Positions 1 to 7,472 of a stretch of 18,237 bases of DNA are shown here, piece by piece. The translations under genes and the position numbers were made by a program. How positions within the stretch are numbered: the stretch's first letter is position 1; each line of letters begins with the position of its first letter. The DNA is from Roseibacillus sp. (GTDB lineage: Bacteria > Verrucomicrobiota > Verrucomicrobiae > Verrucomicrobiales > Akkermansiaceae). The stretch lies in NCBI GenBank assembly GCA_002723015.1, contig PBNG01000044.1, positions 5,346 through 23,582 of the forward strand, in the 5' to 3' direction. The notes under the pieces are model-generated. The model was not told the origin of the DNA. It was given only the letters and a program-made list of their open reading frames with translations, and made no database searches.

Positions 1-655
1 CTGTGGTGCAAAGTAAGGACAAAGTGAGAAGGGGGATCCAATCGCTGCCGGATGGTAGTTGCAGTTGGTAGGGCGAGGCGAAGGGCAGAACGATCACCGA
101 CATGAGACAGGCGCCTCCCATACCGTAAAGCAGCATGCTTTCCGGGGGTGTGCCCCGGGCGACGAGGCCGCGATTGAGGACAGGAAAAATGGAATGCAGG
201 ATGGCCCCTGCCAGTCCTACCAGAAGGCCTAGCTTATGGCCTGGATCAATACCGCCGGTAATAAGCAGGATTCCTGAAATGACAATTCCACCGCAGAGAA
301 GTTCTCCCGGGCGGAATGGCCTGCGTTCGATCAGGGGTTCCGTGATGGAGGTGAAGAGAGAAATGGTGGCAAACGCAGCGAGGGCGACGGAGACGTTTGA
401 GAGGCTGACGGACAGGAAAAAGCAGATCCAATGGGCCCCTTGAAGGAGTCCGACTGAGAATACTGCGAGGGCTCTGTGCCGGGAAAGACGAAGCAGTGCA
501 GGACGGGTCAAAGCGAGCCAGAGAAGCATGGCGAGGCCTGCAATAGTAACTCGCCAGAACACGAGGGATGGGGCTTCCAGCGAAATCAGGTGCCCGAGGA
601 CAGCTGTGAGAGCGAGAATGAATACTAGGAAATGATACTGGAGCAGAAAGGGAAT
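1..655 (-). CDS. EamA/DMT-family transporter, partial (C-terminus off the left edge)
   Basis: Reading the minus strand leftwards gives a continuous, very hydrophobic frame of about 215 residues that runs off the window. It begins near FLLQYHFLVFILALTAVLGH, then SLVFWRVTIAGLAMLLWLA, later GAHWICFFLSVSLSNVSVAL, TSITEPLIERR, and LLVGLAGAILHSIFPVLNRG. Alternating transmembrane helices, an early FWR motif after helix 1 and the S-x-SLSNVSVALA helix are typical of the 10-helix drug/metabolite transporter superfamily (EamA). Such proteins usually export small metabolites across the inner membrane; the substrate cannot be told. No ATG, GTG or TTG is in frame after the upstream stop (TGA at about 761-763); only ATT (653-655) and CTG (644-646) precede the first helix, so the start is uncertain. 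An ATG at 792 opens a second frame that would join this one if the G6 run at 664-669 were one base longer. Confidence 0.8.
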   Translation of the reverse strand, partial: MPFLLQYHFLVFILALTAVLGHLISLEAPSLVFWRVTIAGLAMLLWLALTRPALLRLSRHRALAVFSVGLLQGAHWICFFLSVSLSNVSVALAAFATISLFTSITEPLIERRPFRPGELLCGGIVISGILLITGGIDPGHKLGLLVGLAGAILHSIFPVLNRGLVARGTPPESMLLYGMGGACLMSVIVLPFASPYQLQLPSGSDWIPLLTLSLLCTT

Positions 656-749
656 GGTGGATTGGGGGGTGTTGTTTGGAGGGAGACTTCTTCGACTATC
701 GTGGTATCTGGTTTGAAGAATTGCAGGAGTGGAAAAATCGAGGGATCTC

Positions 750-781
750 GCTCAGGCGAAGCCTGAGCATTTTTCCCTTTT
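750..781 (+). terminator. Hairpin plus T-rich tail; possible intrinsic terminator or attenuator
   Basis: A perfect 8-bp stem, GCTCAGGC (750-757) and GCCTGAGC (761-768), closes a GAA loop and is followed directly by ATTTTTCCCTTTT. On the plus strand this has the form of a Rho-independent terminator. It lies in the gap between divergent genes (EamA on the minus strand, enolase-superfamily enzyme from 928 on the plus strand), so no plus-strand gene ends just before it. It could act as an attenuator in the leader of the 928 gene or block read-through. GGAAAAAT at 731-738 pairs with ATTTTTCC at 769-776, so the element is partly symmetrical and may also act on the minus strand. Confidence 0.5.
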
Positions 782-927
782 CGGTAAATCATGGAAGTGT
801 TCTCACCAGCTCAGGATTCCCATTGGGTTTGAATCGGTGCCTACAGAGGCGGACAGACTGATCGCTGGACTTGAGCGGTCTCGCCGCTTGCCGATACCTG
901 ATTGACGCGCTAGAAGCCTGCGACGTA

Positions 928-2031
928 ATGAAGATTACCAAGATTACAGTCTGGCAAGTTGATCTTCCTCTCCACGAGGGTGACTATAAATGGTCTGGGG
1001 GAAAGTCGGTAGCGTTATTCGACAGCACAGTAGTCAGGGTCGAGACTGACGCGGGGATCCATGGTGATGGAGAGGTCTGCCCTCTGGGCCCGGTCTACCT
1101 CCCTTCGTACGCTGGAGGGGTCCGGGCGGGTATCGCTGAACTTGGGCCGCATCTCCTCGGAGAGAACCCACTCCATCTCGACCAGTTGAACAGGACGATG
1201 GACTTGGCGATGAAGGGGCACCCGTACGTAAAATCAGCTATCGATATGGCTTGCTGGGATCTTCTCGGAAAATCTGCCGGGCTTCCGGTGAGTTCATTGC
1301 TCGGGGGGGCCTGCGGCGATGATTTCGTGCTTTATCGTGCTATCTCTCAGGAGGGTCCCGAGGCGATGGCTGATAATGTCGCTTCCTACAAAAACGAAGG
1401 CTACCGACGTTTCCAGTTAAAGGTAGGGGGAGACCCAGATGTGGATATTGAGCGGATTCGCCAGGTCGCTGCGCGGTTGGGTTCGGGGGATAAGCTGGTG
1501 GCGGATGCCAATACAGGATGGCTTAAGCATGAAGCCATGAGAGTCGCCCGTGCAGTAAGTGATGTGGATGTCTACATAGAGCAGCCATGTTTACGATATG
1601 AAGATTGCCTGTCGATTCGACGAAACGTGAGTCACCCGTTCATTCTTGATGAGGTAATCGATGGGATTCCGGAAATTCTGCGGGCATCGAATGACCTCGC
1701 GATGGATGTAGTCAATATCAAGATCAGCAAATTCGGAGGTCTGACCAAGGCCCGGCAGGCCCGGGATCTCTGTATCTCACTTGGAGTGGCGATGACTCTC
1801 GAGGATACCTGGGGAGGTGATATTGTTACCGCTGCGATCTCTCATCTGGCACACAGTACACCAGAAGAGTTCCTCTTCTCGGCAACTGACTTTAACAGCT
1901 ACGTTACCAAGTCCATTGCCCATGGAGCGCCACAGCGTAAAGACGGTCGAATGGCTTCTTCACCCAAGTCGGGTCTCGGAGTCGATCCGATCATGGAGGC
2001 ACTGGGGAATCCTGTTCTCGAAATCGGATAG
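928..2031 (+). CDS. Enolase-superfamily enzyme, probable cis-3-hydroxy-L-proline dehydratase or hydroxyproline-betaine 2-epimerase
   Basis: A 367-residue protein of the mandelate racemase/muconate lactonising group. It has the N-terminal capping domain ([49 protein letters not shown]) and a TIM barrel. Metal ligands appear as D193 (VADANTGW), E218 (YIEQPC) and D241 (FILDE). The acid/base lysines are K165 (FQLKVGG) and K265 ([10 protein letters not shown]), facing each other across the barrel. A WGGDIV motif follows. These motifs and their spacing resemble characterised hydroxyproline-betaine epimerases and cis-3-hydroxyproline dehydratases, which are close relatives; sequence alone does not separate the activities. 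The ATG at 928 is preferred because family members begin at this MKI; the frame also extends back to a TTG at 871. No proline-catabolism gene is nearby. The gene is convergent with lysA, 47 bases apart. Confidence 0.85.
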   Translation: MKITKITVWQVDLPLHEGDYKWSGGKSVALFDSTVVRVETDAGIHGDGEVCPLGPVYLPSYAGGVRAGIAELGPHLLGENPLHLDQLNRTMDLAMKGHPYVKSAIDMACWDLLGKSAGLPVSSLLGGACGDDFVLYRAISQEGPEAMADNVASYKNEGYRRFQLKVGGDPDVDIERIRQVAARLGSGDKLVADANTGWLKHEAMRVARAVSDVDVYIEQPCLRYEDCLSIRRNVSHPFILDEVIDGIPEILRASNDLAMDVVNIKISKFGGLTKARQARDLCISLGVAMTLEDTWGGDIVTAAISHLAHSTPEEFLFSATDFNSYVTKSIAHGAPQRKDGRMASSPKSGLGVDPIMEALGNPVLEIG

Positions 2032-2078
2032 GAGCACCAAGTGCGGCCGCAGGCGCAGGAGAGACTGAGTTAGGAGTA

Positions 2079-3362
2079 CTAAAGCTCTTCGCCGGCAACA
2101 AGATCGGACCATTGCTGACGTCTCCTCACAACCGTCGACTCAGTGCCGTTCACAAGGATCTCAGCAGGTAGTGGCCGGGAGTTGTAGTTCGAAGCCATCG
2201 TAAAGCTGTATGCTCCTGCGCTCATGAGAGCAACAAGATCTCCCTGCTGGAAATCGGCAATCTCCCGGTTCTGACAAAAAAAGTCTCCGCTTTCACAGAT
2301 GGGTCCAACTACGTCTCCTATCACTGTTTTTTCCGCCTGATTCTCCAGAATCGGAACGATTTCATGGTAGCCCTCGTAGAGGGCTGGTCGGATGAGGTCA
2401 TTCATTCCGGCATCGACAATTTTGAAGGTCTTGGCGCTCCCCTTTTTCTCGTAGAGGCAAGAGGTCAGCAGAACTCCTGCGTTCCCTGACATGTAGCGGC
2501 CGGGTTCAAGAACGATCTTCAGTTTGAGATGCTCAAGAAGAGGGCGGAGTTTGGAAGAGTAGACCTCAGGCGAGAGGGGAGGGCTCTCGTGTTCGCTCCA
2601 CCAGCTTGGAGCTCCCGAGGCCAACGCTTGCTCATAAACGATACCGATTCCGCCGCCGATGGAGAAGAATTCTATCCCGTGGGTCTCCTGCAACTCCTTC
2701 ACCATTGGGATCACTCTTTCCACGGCTTCGACGAACGGGGACACGCTGGTAAGCTGAGAACCAATATGCATCTGAATTCCCTTGATGAGAATATGAGGAA
2801 GTTCGGATGCCCGCTCGTAAACCCTCATGGTTGCTTCGTAGTCGATTCCGAACTTGTTCTCGGCCTTGCCGGTCGAAATATACTTGTGGGTCTGGGCGTC
2901 CACGTTCGGGTTGATTCGTACGGCGATGGGTGCGGTGTCCGATAACGAACCGGCGACTCTGTCGATAAACTCGAGTTCAGCGACCGATTCAATGTTGAAG
3001 CAATAGATGCCCTGTTCCAGTGCGTATCTTATTTCCTCAGCGGTTTTCCCGACTCCCGCAAACGAGCAGAGTGCGGGATTTCCTCCGGCTTGGATCACAC
3101 GGAAGAGCTCTCCTCCTGAAACAATATCAAATCCGCTCCCTAGCTCGGCAAGAAGCCTGAGAACGGACAGGTTTGAGTTGGCTTTGACGGCAAAGGCGAT
3201 GTGGTTGTCGAGCTCACCAAGGGACTGGTGAAGTCTCTCATAATTTTCCCGGAGAGTCTGAGAAGAGTAGACATAGAGAGGAGTTCCGTGGTCCTGGGCG
3301 AGAGTCTGGAGATTCACTCCCTCGCAGTGAAGAGCGCCCTGATGATATTTGAACTGGTGCAT
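2079..3362 (-). CDS. lysA: Diaminopimelate decarboxylase
   Basis: A 427-residue PLP enzyme (fold type III) that converts meso-diaminopimelate to L-lysine and CO2, the last step of lysine synthesis, in the cytosol. The PLP lysine is K60 in AVKANSN. The barrel continues with GFDIVSGGEL, RINPNVDAQTHKYISTG, KFGID, GIQMHIGSQL (about 195-204), the phosphate-binding GGG at 236-238 and EPGRY at 286-290. The C-terminal sheet domain supplies the cross-subunit catalytic motif CESGD (356-360) and GAYSFTMASNYNSRP with Y385. Length is normal for LysA. The ATG at 3362 has no visible Shine-Dalgarno sequence. It follows the PAP2-like gene on the same strand after 93 bases. This assignment is secure; related ornithine/arginine decarboxylases lack this combination of HIGSQ and CESGD. 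Confidence 0.96.
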   Translation of the reverse strand: MHQFKYHQGALHCEGVNLQTLAQDHGTPLYVYSSQTLRENYERLHQSLGELDNHIAFAVKANSNLSVLRLLAELGSGFDIVSGGELFRVIQAGGNPALCSFAGVGKTAEEIRYALEQGIYCFNIESVAELEFIDRVAGSLSDTAPIAVRINPNVDAQTHKYISTGKAENKFGIDYEATMRVYERASELPHILIKGIQMHIGSQLTSVSPFVEAVERVIPMVKELQETHGIEFFSIGGGIGIVYEQALASGAPSWWSEHESPPLSPEVYSSKLRPLLEHLKLKIVLEPGRYMSGNAGVLLTSCLYEKKGSAKTFKIVDAGMNDLIRPALYEGYHEIVPILENQAEKTVIGDVVGPICESGDFFCQNREIADFQQGDLVALMSAGAYSFTMASNYNSRPLPAEILVNGTESTVVRRRQQWSDLVAGEEL

Positions 3363-3455
3363 GGAAAGGGTAGCGAAATTGTCCCCGGAATGAATAGCGC
3401 AGAAACTGTTCGAGCCAACAGATCAAAAGCGCGTAAATACTCGGAATCTGTCAGT

Positions 3456-4820
3456 CTACTCGACCCGGAAAGAACGAGTGCGACGGCCAAAAAAGTCTTC
3501 GGCGACGGCCTTTCCCTTGATGTTCTGAAGCTTGGTCTTGAATCCAGAGGTCAGCCAGACGTGTGCGAAAAAGCCGGGGGTTCGATCCGGCTTGGGAGGC
3601 AGAACCGCAACGGAAACGACCTGTCTGCCAAGTGTGATGTGATACACCCGGTTCGGCGGAAGGGTGATCTGGTTCCTGACGTTCAGCTTGGTGAAGTGAC
3701 CACCGATCCGCTGAATAACGCGGTTTCCATCATTCACCGGGTCCGAGGCAGTTTGCAAATGGGAACCGGGAAATCCAAGGCCACGGAATTCCGTCTCAAG
3801 AACAAGCCTGTTCCCACCTGAGATTTCAAGATCACCCCTGAGATCCAGATCGAGGTAGACCGTGTCGGGAAGACGACCTCTGTTATTACCGAGGAGCTCG
3901 GTCTCGGTGATTCTGGAGGAAGGAAAGGCCAGGCAAATCAGCCCTGCAGCAGAGAGCACAGCTGTGAGGATTCCAAATGAGGCCCAGCCCGGAAGATTGG
4001 GCCGCGCCTTCCTCCCCGGAGAGGTTTTGTGATGGAGACCCAGCAGGTGAAAAATGCCTGCTGAACAAAGCCATGATACGGCTGCAGATAACAAGACGTC
4101 TCCGGCGAAAGTGCCTCCTTTCACCACGGATGCGATTCCAATTGCACACCCGTAGAGTCCGGCTGCCAGAAGGATGGCCGCACCGGCCTTTCTCCTGCCA
4201 CGCGCCAGGAGAAGAAACCCTACACTAAAGAAGTAGAATCCCATGGAGGAAAGACCGCCATCTGGAAAGTACCCCTGAGCAGCAGGATCGAAAAATGAGA
4301 TTGTTCCGAAGTCCTGAGTGCCTCCGAGTCCGTCAGTCTCGTAGGGCTGGGGTCTTTCCAAAATCTGACCAAGAAGCCTTCCCGCAAGTAGGACGGGACC
4401 CAGGAGCAGGCTGAGAACCAGAAACAGACTCCCTTTGCGATAGGAGGCGAATTTCGAGCGCATGAAACTGAGCACCAGCACGGAAAACGCGATGGTAGCT
4501 GTCAATACGGCGGGAAATGGACCGAAGCGGTAAAGCTGAGGCCAGGGGAATGTCTGGGAGTGGGTCCAGAGTTGGGCTTTCTCGTTGTAGAGATTCCGAC
4601 TGATCTCAAAATCGAGATCCCCGAGGACAAAAGGCAAAATCGCCCCGGTGAATACAATCGCCGGGAGGCAGTAAAGAGTGATGATCCAGCGGCTATTCAC
4701 AGTGTGGGTGCGCAACACTAGTGAAAAACAGGTCTTCAGTGAAGCTCTCTCCGTCCTCTGTTCCTTCGATGAGTGTCCTTGTTGAGGCACCATGGTCAGA
4801 AAGCGGAGCGCTGAATTCAT
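3456..4820 (-). CDS. PAP2-fold integral membrane protein lacking the catalytic residues, with a C-terminal beta-rich domain
   Basis: A 454-residue membrane protein. Its N-terminal half resembles bacterial PAP2/LpxE-type lipid phosphatases: a DLDFEISRNLYN segment, an LYRFGPFPAVL helix, then the three positions where PAP2 catalytic motifs belong. These read ERPQP (about 155-159), FPDGGLSSMGF (about 185-195) and KGGTFAGDV (about 234-242). The family consensus there is K-x6-RP, FPSGH(A)SMGF and SR-x5-H-x3-D. Both catalytic histidines are replaced (by G and T) and the motif-1 lysine and motif-3 arginine are missing, so phosphatase activity is unlikely. After a last helix (about 280-300), some 150 residues form a soluble, strand-rich extracytoplasmic domain I do not recognise. 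The ATG at 4820 is chosen because GAGG lies 6 bases upstream (4827-4830). A TTG at 4904 in the same frame falls inside the glnII terminator. Confidence 0.75.
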   Translation of the reverse strand: MNSALRFLTMVPQQGHSSKEQRTERASLKTCFSLVLRTHTVNSRWIITLYCLPAIVFTGAILPFVLGDLDFEISRNLYNEKAQLWTHSQTFPWPQLYRFGPFPAVLTATIAFSVLVLSFMRSKFASYRKGSLFLVLSLLLGPVLLAGRLLGQILERPQPYETDGLGGTQDFGTISFFDPAAQGYFPDGGLSSMGFYFFSVGFLLLARGRRKAGAAILLAAGLYGCAIGIASVVKGGTFAGDVLLSAAVSWLCSAGIFHLLGLHHKTSPGRKARPNLPGWASFGILTAVLSAAGLICLAFPSSRITETELLGNNRGRLPDTVYLDLDLRGDLEISGGNRLVLETEFRGLGFPGSHLQTASDPVNDGNRVIQRIGGHFTKLNVRNQITLPPNRVYHITLGRQVVSVAVLPPKPDRTPGFFAHVWLTSGFKTKLQNIKGKAVAEDFFGRRTRSFRVE

Positions 4821-4826
4821 CGAAAG

Positions 4827-4830
4827 CCTC
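4827..4830 (-). promoter_or_regulatory. Shine-Dalgarno deciding the start of the PAP2-like gene
   Basis: On the minus strand GACTGAGGCTTTCGATG places GAGG six bases before the ATG at 4820. No comparable site precedes the other in-frame starts (TTG 4904, ATG 4853, ATG 4793), so 4820 is preferred. Confidence 0.5.
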
Positions 4831-4890
4831 AGTCTTATGAGGCCCGGGCTCATGACCAGGGTCTGGATCCGTGACAGGTGATCGGCGTCA

Positions 4891-4924
4891 AAGAAAACGG
4901 CCAACCTGCGGAGAGGTTGGCCGT
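4891..4924 (-). terminator. Rho-independent terminator of glnII
   Basis: ACGGCCAACCT (4897-4907) and AGGTTGGCCGT (4914-4924) are perfect inverted repeats: an 11-bp stem with a 6-base loop. Read on the minus strand the stem is followed at once by TTTTCTT (4897-4891). It lies 27 bases past the glnII stop and before the PAP2-like gene, so it should end glnII transcripts and give the next gene its own promoter. Confidence 0.85.
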
Positions 4925-4951
4925 GAATGAGTAATCGATTCGGACGTTGCC

Positions 4952-5968
4952 CTAGGACCCGGTCGGAACAGTGGCAACAGTCTGGAGGATTCGGCTCGCG
5001 ATTGCGTAGGGGTCCCCCTGTGAGTTGGGCCGCCGATCTTCAAGGTAGCCCTTGTAGTCGTTCTGCACAAAGGCGTGAGGCACCCGGACGGAAGCCCCCC
5101 GGTCCGCAACTCCCCAGGAGAACTTATCGATTGACTGAGTCTCGTGAAGGCCTGTGAGACGCAGATGGTTATCGGGTCCGTAGACCGCAATATGCTCTTC
5201 ACAATTCGTTTCAAAGGCAGCCATGAGGGCCTCAAAGTACTCTTTCCCGCCGGTGTCACGCATGTAGGCAGTGGAAAAGTTTGAATGCATTCCAGAACCA
5301 TTCCAGTCCCCAGCGAGAGGCTTACAGTGCCAATCGACGTCAACACCATACTCTTCGCAGAGACGAAGAAGAAGGAACCTTGCAACCCAGACATCATCGG
5401 CAGCTTTTCTCGAGCCTTTACCGAAAATCTGGAACTCCCATTGGCCCTTGGCCACCTCGGCATTGATCCCTTCGTGATTGATCCCAGCATGCAGGCACTG
5501 CCAGAGGTGTTCTTCAGTGATCTGCCTTCCAAGGGTTGACACGTTCTTGAAACCGACTCCGCAGTAGTATTCTCCTTGGGGCTCAGGATAACCTTCTGAA
5601 GGAAATCCAAGAGGCACACCATTCTGGGTGAGGAAATACTCCTGCTCAAACCCGAACCATGCACCTTCATCATCAAGAATGCCGGCGCGGGTGTTTGAAG
5701 GATGAGGATCTCCGCTCGGAAGCATCACCTCGCACATCACCAGAGCTTGGTTTGCGTTTGTGCTATCAGGGTAAACCGCAACAGGTTTCAGGATGCAGTC
5801 AGAATCGCTGCCTTCAGCCTGCTGGGTAGAGCTGCCATCGAAGCCCCAGAGGGGAAGATCAGCAACTTCCGGAAAGGAATCGAATTCCTTGATGCAGCAC
5901 TTTGTCCGAAGATTCGGAACAGGCGAGTAGCCGTCCAGCCATATATAGTCCAATTTGTATTTTGCCAT
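4952..5968 (-). CDS. glnII: Glutamine synthetase, eukaryotic-type (GSII)
   Basis: A 338-residue enzyme joining ammonia and glutamate to glutamine with ATP, in the cytosol. The length and motifs are those of type II synthetases, not the roughly 470-residue bacterial GSI. Seen are the N-terminal beta-grasp YIWLDGY, LPLWGFDGSSTQQAEGSDSD, the first metal-site helix FGFEQEYFL, GINAEVAKGQWEFQI, NGSGMHSNFST, HLRLTGLHETQSIDKFSWG and DRGASVRVP near the C-terminus. GSII occurs in rhizobia, actinobacteria and some Verrucomicrobiota as well as eukaryotes. There is no Tyr-adenylylation loop of the GSI type, so control is probably transcriptional. The ATG at 5968 is a normal family start, although no Shine-Dalgarno is visible. 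A strong terminator follows the gene. Confidence 0.93.
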   Translation of the reverse strand: MAKYKLDYIWLDGYSPVPNLRTKCCIKEFDSFPEVADLPLWGFDGSSTQQAEGSDSDCILKPVAVYPDSTNANQALVMCEVMLPSGDPHPSNTRAGILDDEGAWFGFEQEYFLTQNGVPLGFPSEGYPEPQGEYYCGVGFKNVSTLGRQITEEHLWQCLHAGINHEGINAEVAKGQWEFQIFGKGSRKAADDVWVARFLLLRLCEEYGVDVDWHCKPLAGDWNGSGMHSNFSTAYMRDTGGKEYFEALMAAFETNCEEHIAVYGPDNHLRLTGLHETQSIDKFSWGVADRGASVRVPHAFVQNDYKGYLEDRRPNSQGDPYAIASRILQTVATVPTGS

Positions 5969-6050
5969 TGTCGTGTACTAGTCAGGTTATGCGTTCTAAG
6001 CCTTTGTTTTAGCGCTTTTCCAGAGCGGACTTGCGCTTAGTTACTTCGGC

Positions 6051-6070
6051 GGCCCTGTTGCAGCAGGGCC
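6051..6070. other. Inverted repeat between the PP2C-fusion gene and glnII
   Basis: GGCCCTG (6051-6057) and CAGGGCC (6064-6070) form a 7-bp GC-rich stem with the loop TTGCAG. It lies 37 bases past the stop of the PP2C-fusion gene and about 80 bases before glnII. No T-run follows on either strand, so it is a weak candidate for a terminator or a leader structure. Confidence 0.3.
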
Positions 6071-6106
6071 TGTGCCAAGCTGAGTCAAAATCTCCAGTGG
6101 AAAAGC

Positions 6107-7321
6107 TCAAAGTTCGGCAATATCAGCGATGATGAGAGTGGCATCGTCGCTGCCGCTATTGTCCCGGGCGCGCTCCAGAAGCCGAGAGCTGCATCTGGTG
6201 GCGCCCTCAGAGCAGGCAAGTTCCGCTGAGAGGCCCTTTTCCCAGAGCCCGTCCGTGATGCCATCGGTGCAGAGCATCAGGCGGTCGCCGGGCAGCAGAG
6301 AATGGGATTCAATCTGTGGACGAACGTCACGATGGCCACCGCCAAGGGCGTCGGAAAGTGCACTTCTCCGAGGATGGGTCCGATAAATGTACTCACTAAT
6401 TTCTCCACGCTTCCACTCTGCCCAAACGCGGGAGTGGTCCTTCGTCAGCTGAGTCGTTTTTCCTGAACGATGGAGGTAGAGCCGTGAGTCTCCGATATGC
6501 CCGAAGGATAGTTCTCCGGGAGTCAGCCATGCAAGGGTGAGGGTAGCTCCCATCCCTCCGAGTGAGGCCTCTGCCTCAGCAAGTTTATTGAGACCGTTGT
6601 GCGCATCGCGCATTAACCGGCTTAGAGCGGTGGCTCCCAGGTCACGAGGTGATTTTTGCAGCGTCTCGTAAAGTTCGTGCGAATGACGTTTGACCCAGGC
6701 GAGAACAAGTCTCGATGCCAGTTCTCCGGCAGAACCTCCGCCCATGCCGTCAGAGACGGCGAGGACCAGATGAGAGGGTTGCAGCAGAGCTTCCCCGTGC
6801 GCCTCATGCCTGCTGGCGCCTCGTGCCCCAACCTCGAGAGCGATGAAGGCATCGTCGTTGGACTTGCGCATGGAGCCGCCCTCGGACCGCGAGGACCATG
6901 CCACCCTCCAGATTCCTCGTGTCCTATGAACGGGTTCGGTTCGGTCGGGAAGCAGGGTAGCAAGCTCGAAGTCGATCAGGCAGAAGCGTCCTAACCGCGG
7001 GCAGTAAGTAACATTACGAGGTTCGGGGTCATCATGACGCACTCCGTATTCTCTCTCAAGATTTGCAAAAAGAGCGTCAGATTTCGCCCGTGAAATATCG
7101 GGTGCCGATTGGCCGCAATTGGTGGTGACGATGTAGTGCTCTTCCGGATGATGTTCAAGAAGGCGGGGCACGTGAGGGCACGATCGAGTTTCCAGAGCCT
7201 TGAGAATCCGGACCTCATTTTCGCATCGTTCGGCTTTCCCGTGCCCTTTAAACGTCTTGTGAACGTGGCCCTTGAAATCAATGCGAACGCGAGAGCGGAT
7301 GCCATCCTTAAGGTCCTTCAC
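6107..7321 (-). CDS. Minimal protein-kinase-like domain fused to a PP2C Ser/Thr phosphatase
   Basis: A 404-residue soluble protein with two parts. Residues about 150-404 form a full PP2C (PPM) phosphatase: RKSNDDA (152-158), VSDGMGGGSAGE (189-200), GMGATLTLAW (256-265), GHIGDSRLYL (274-283), LTKDHS (292-297), DALGGG (324-329), CTDGITDGL (351-359) and GSDDATLII (390-398). The metal-binding aspartates are all present. Residues about 10-125 resemble a protein-kinase or small-molecule-kinase core: an FKGHVHKTFKG strand, E36 in NEVRIL as a helix-C glutamate, H96-x-D98-x4-N103 as a catalytic loop, and D117 in LIDFEL in place of DFG. Almost nothing remains of a normal C-lobe. No membrane segment is visible. 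The GTG at 7321 is used; no ATG or TTG lies upstream in frame. Divergent from rex, with a 27-codon frame ending over the GTG. Confidence 0.85.
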   Translation of the reverse strand: MKDLKDGIRSRVRIDFKGHVHKTFKGHGKAERCENEVRILKALETRSCPHVPRLLEHHPEEHYIVTTNCGQSAPDISRAKSDALFANLEREYGVRHDDPEPRNVTYCPRLGRFCLIDFELATLLPDRTEPVHRTRGIWRVAWSSRSEGGSMRKSNDDAFIALEVGARGASRHEAHGEALLQPSHLVLAVSDGMGGGSAGELASRLVLAWVKRHSHELYETLQKSPRDLGATALSRLMRDAHNGLNKLAEAEASLGGMGATLTLAWLTPGELSFGHIGDSRLYLHRSGKTTQLTKDHSRVWAEWKRGEISEYIYRTHPRRSALSDALGGGHRDVRPQIESHSLLPGDRLMLCTDGITDGLWEKGLSAELACSEGATRCSSRLLERARDNSGSDDATLIIADIAEL

Positions 7322-7401
7322 TTCGCCGAAGTGAAACCGGGAGTTGGGCCAACCGGAAGGTGAAAATTTGCCGTGGCAGTCTTTTCCAGACCGAGGGGCA
7401 T
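7318..7401 (-). CDS. Possible 27-codon leader ORF overlapping the start of the kinase/PP2C gene
   Basis: ATG at 7401-7399 opens a frame (MPLGLEKTATANFHLPVGPT...) ending in TGA at 7320-7318. The stop overlaps the downstream GTG start as GTGA. GGAAG lies about 10 bases before the ATG. The layout would suit translational coupling, or it could be the real N-terminus of the fusion protein cut off by a frameshift. The frame is short and may be chance. Confidence 0.25.
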   Translation of the reverse strand: MPLGLEKTATANFHLPVGPTPGFTSAK

Positions 7402-7441
7402 CTTACCGTTGCTTCCAAACGTGTAACGTGCTCTCAACTAG

Positions 7442-7451
7442 TCATTAATGA
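7442..7451. promoter_or_regulatory. Perfect 10-bp palindrome in the rex / PP2C divergent region
   Basis: TCATTAATGA is a perfect palindrome 22 bases before the GTG of rex. It does not match the known Rex operator (TTGTGAA-N6-TTCACAA), so autoregulation by Rex at this site is not supported. It may be part of a promoter or a chance AT-rich palindrome. Confidence 0.15.
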
Positions 7452-7472
7452 TCCTTTCCTTGACCTCTCATA

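Noticed and set aside
676..861. 61-codon plus-strand frame between the EamA and enolase-superfamily genes
   Set aside because: It spans the hairpin and T-rich tail at 750-781, the sequence has no recognisable pattern, and no ribosome-binding site was seen.
3201..3821. 206-codon plus-strand frame
   Set aside because: It is antisense to the lysA start and the PAP2-like 3' end, with no domain pattern.
4821..4904. N-terminal extension of the PAP2-like protein from TTG 4904
   Set aside because: The TTG and following codons are the stem and T-tract of the glnII terminator; ATG 4820 has a good Shine-Dalgarno sequence.
4888..5676. 262-codon minus-strand frame
   Set aside because: It overlaps glnII in another frame on the same strand and gives a Ser/Thr/Pro-rich, patternless translation; glnII is certain.
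7322..7472. Rex operator upstream of rex
   Set aside because: No TTGTGAA-N6-TTCACAA-like sequence was found; the only palindrome, TCATTAATGA, does not fit.
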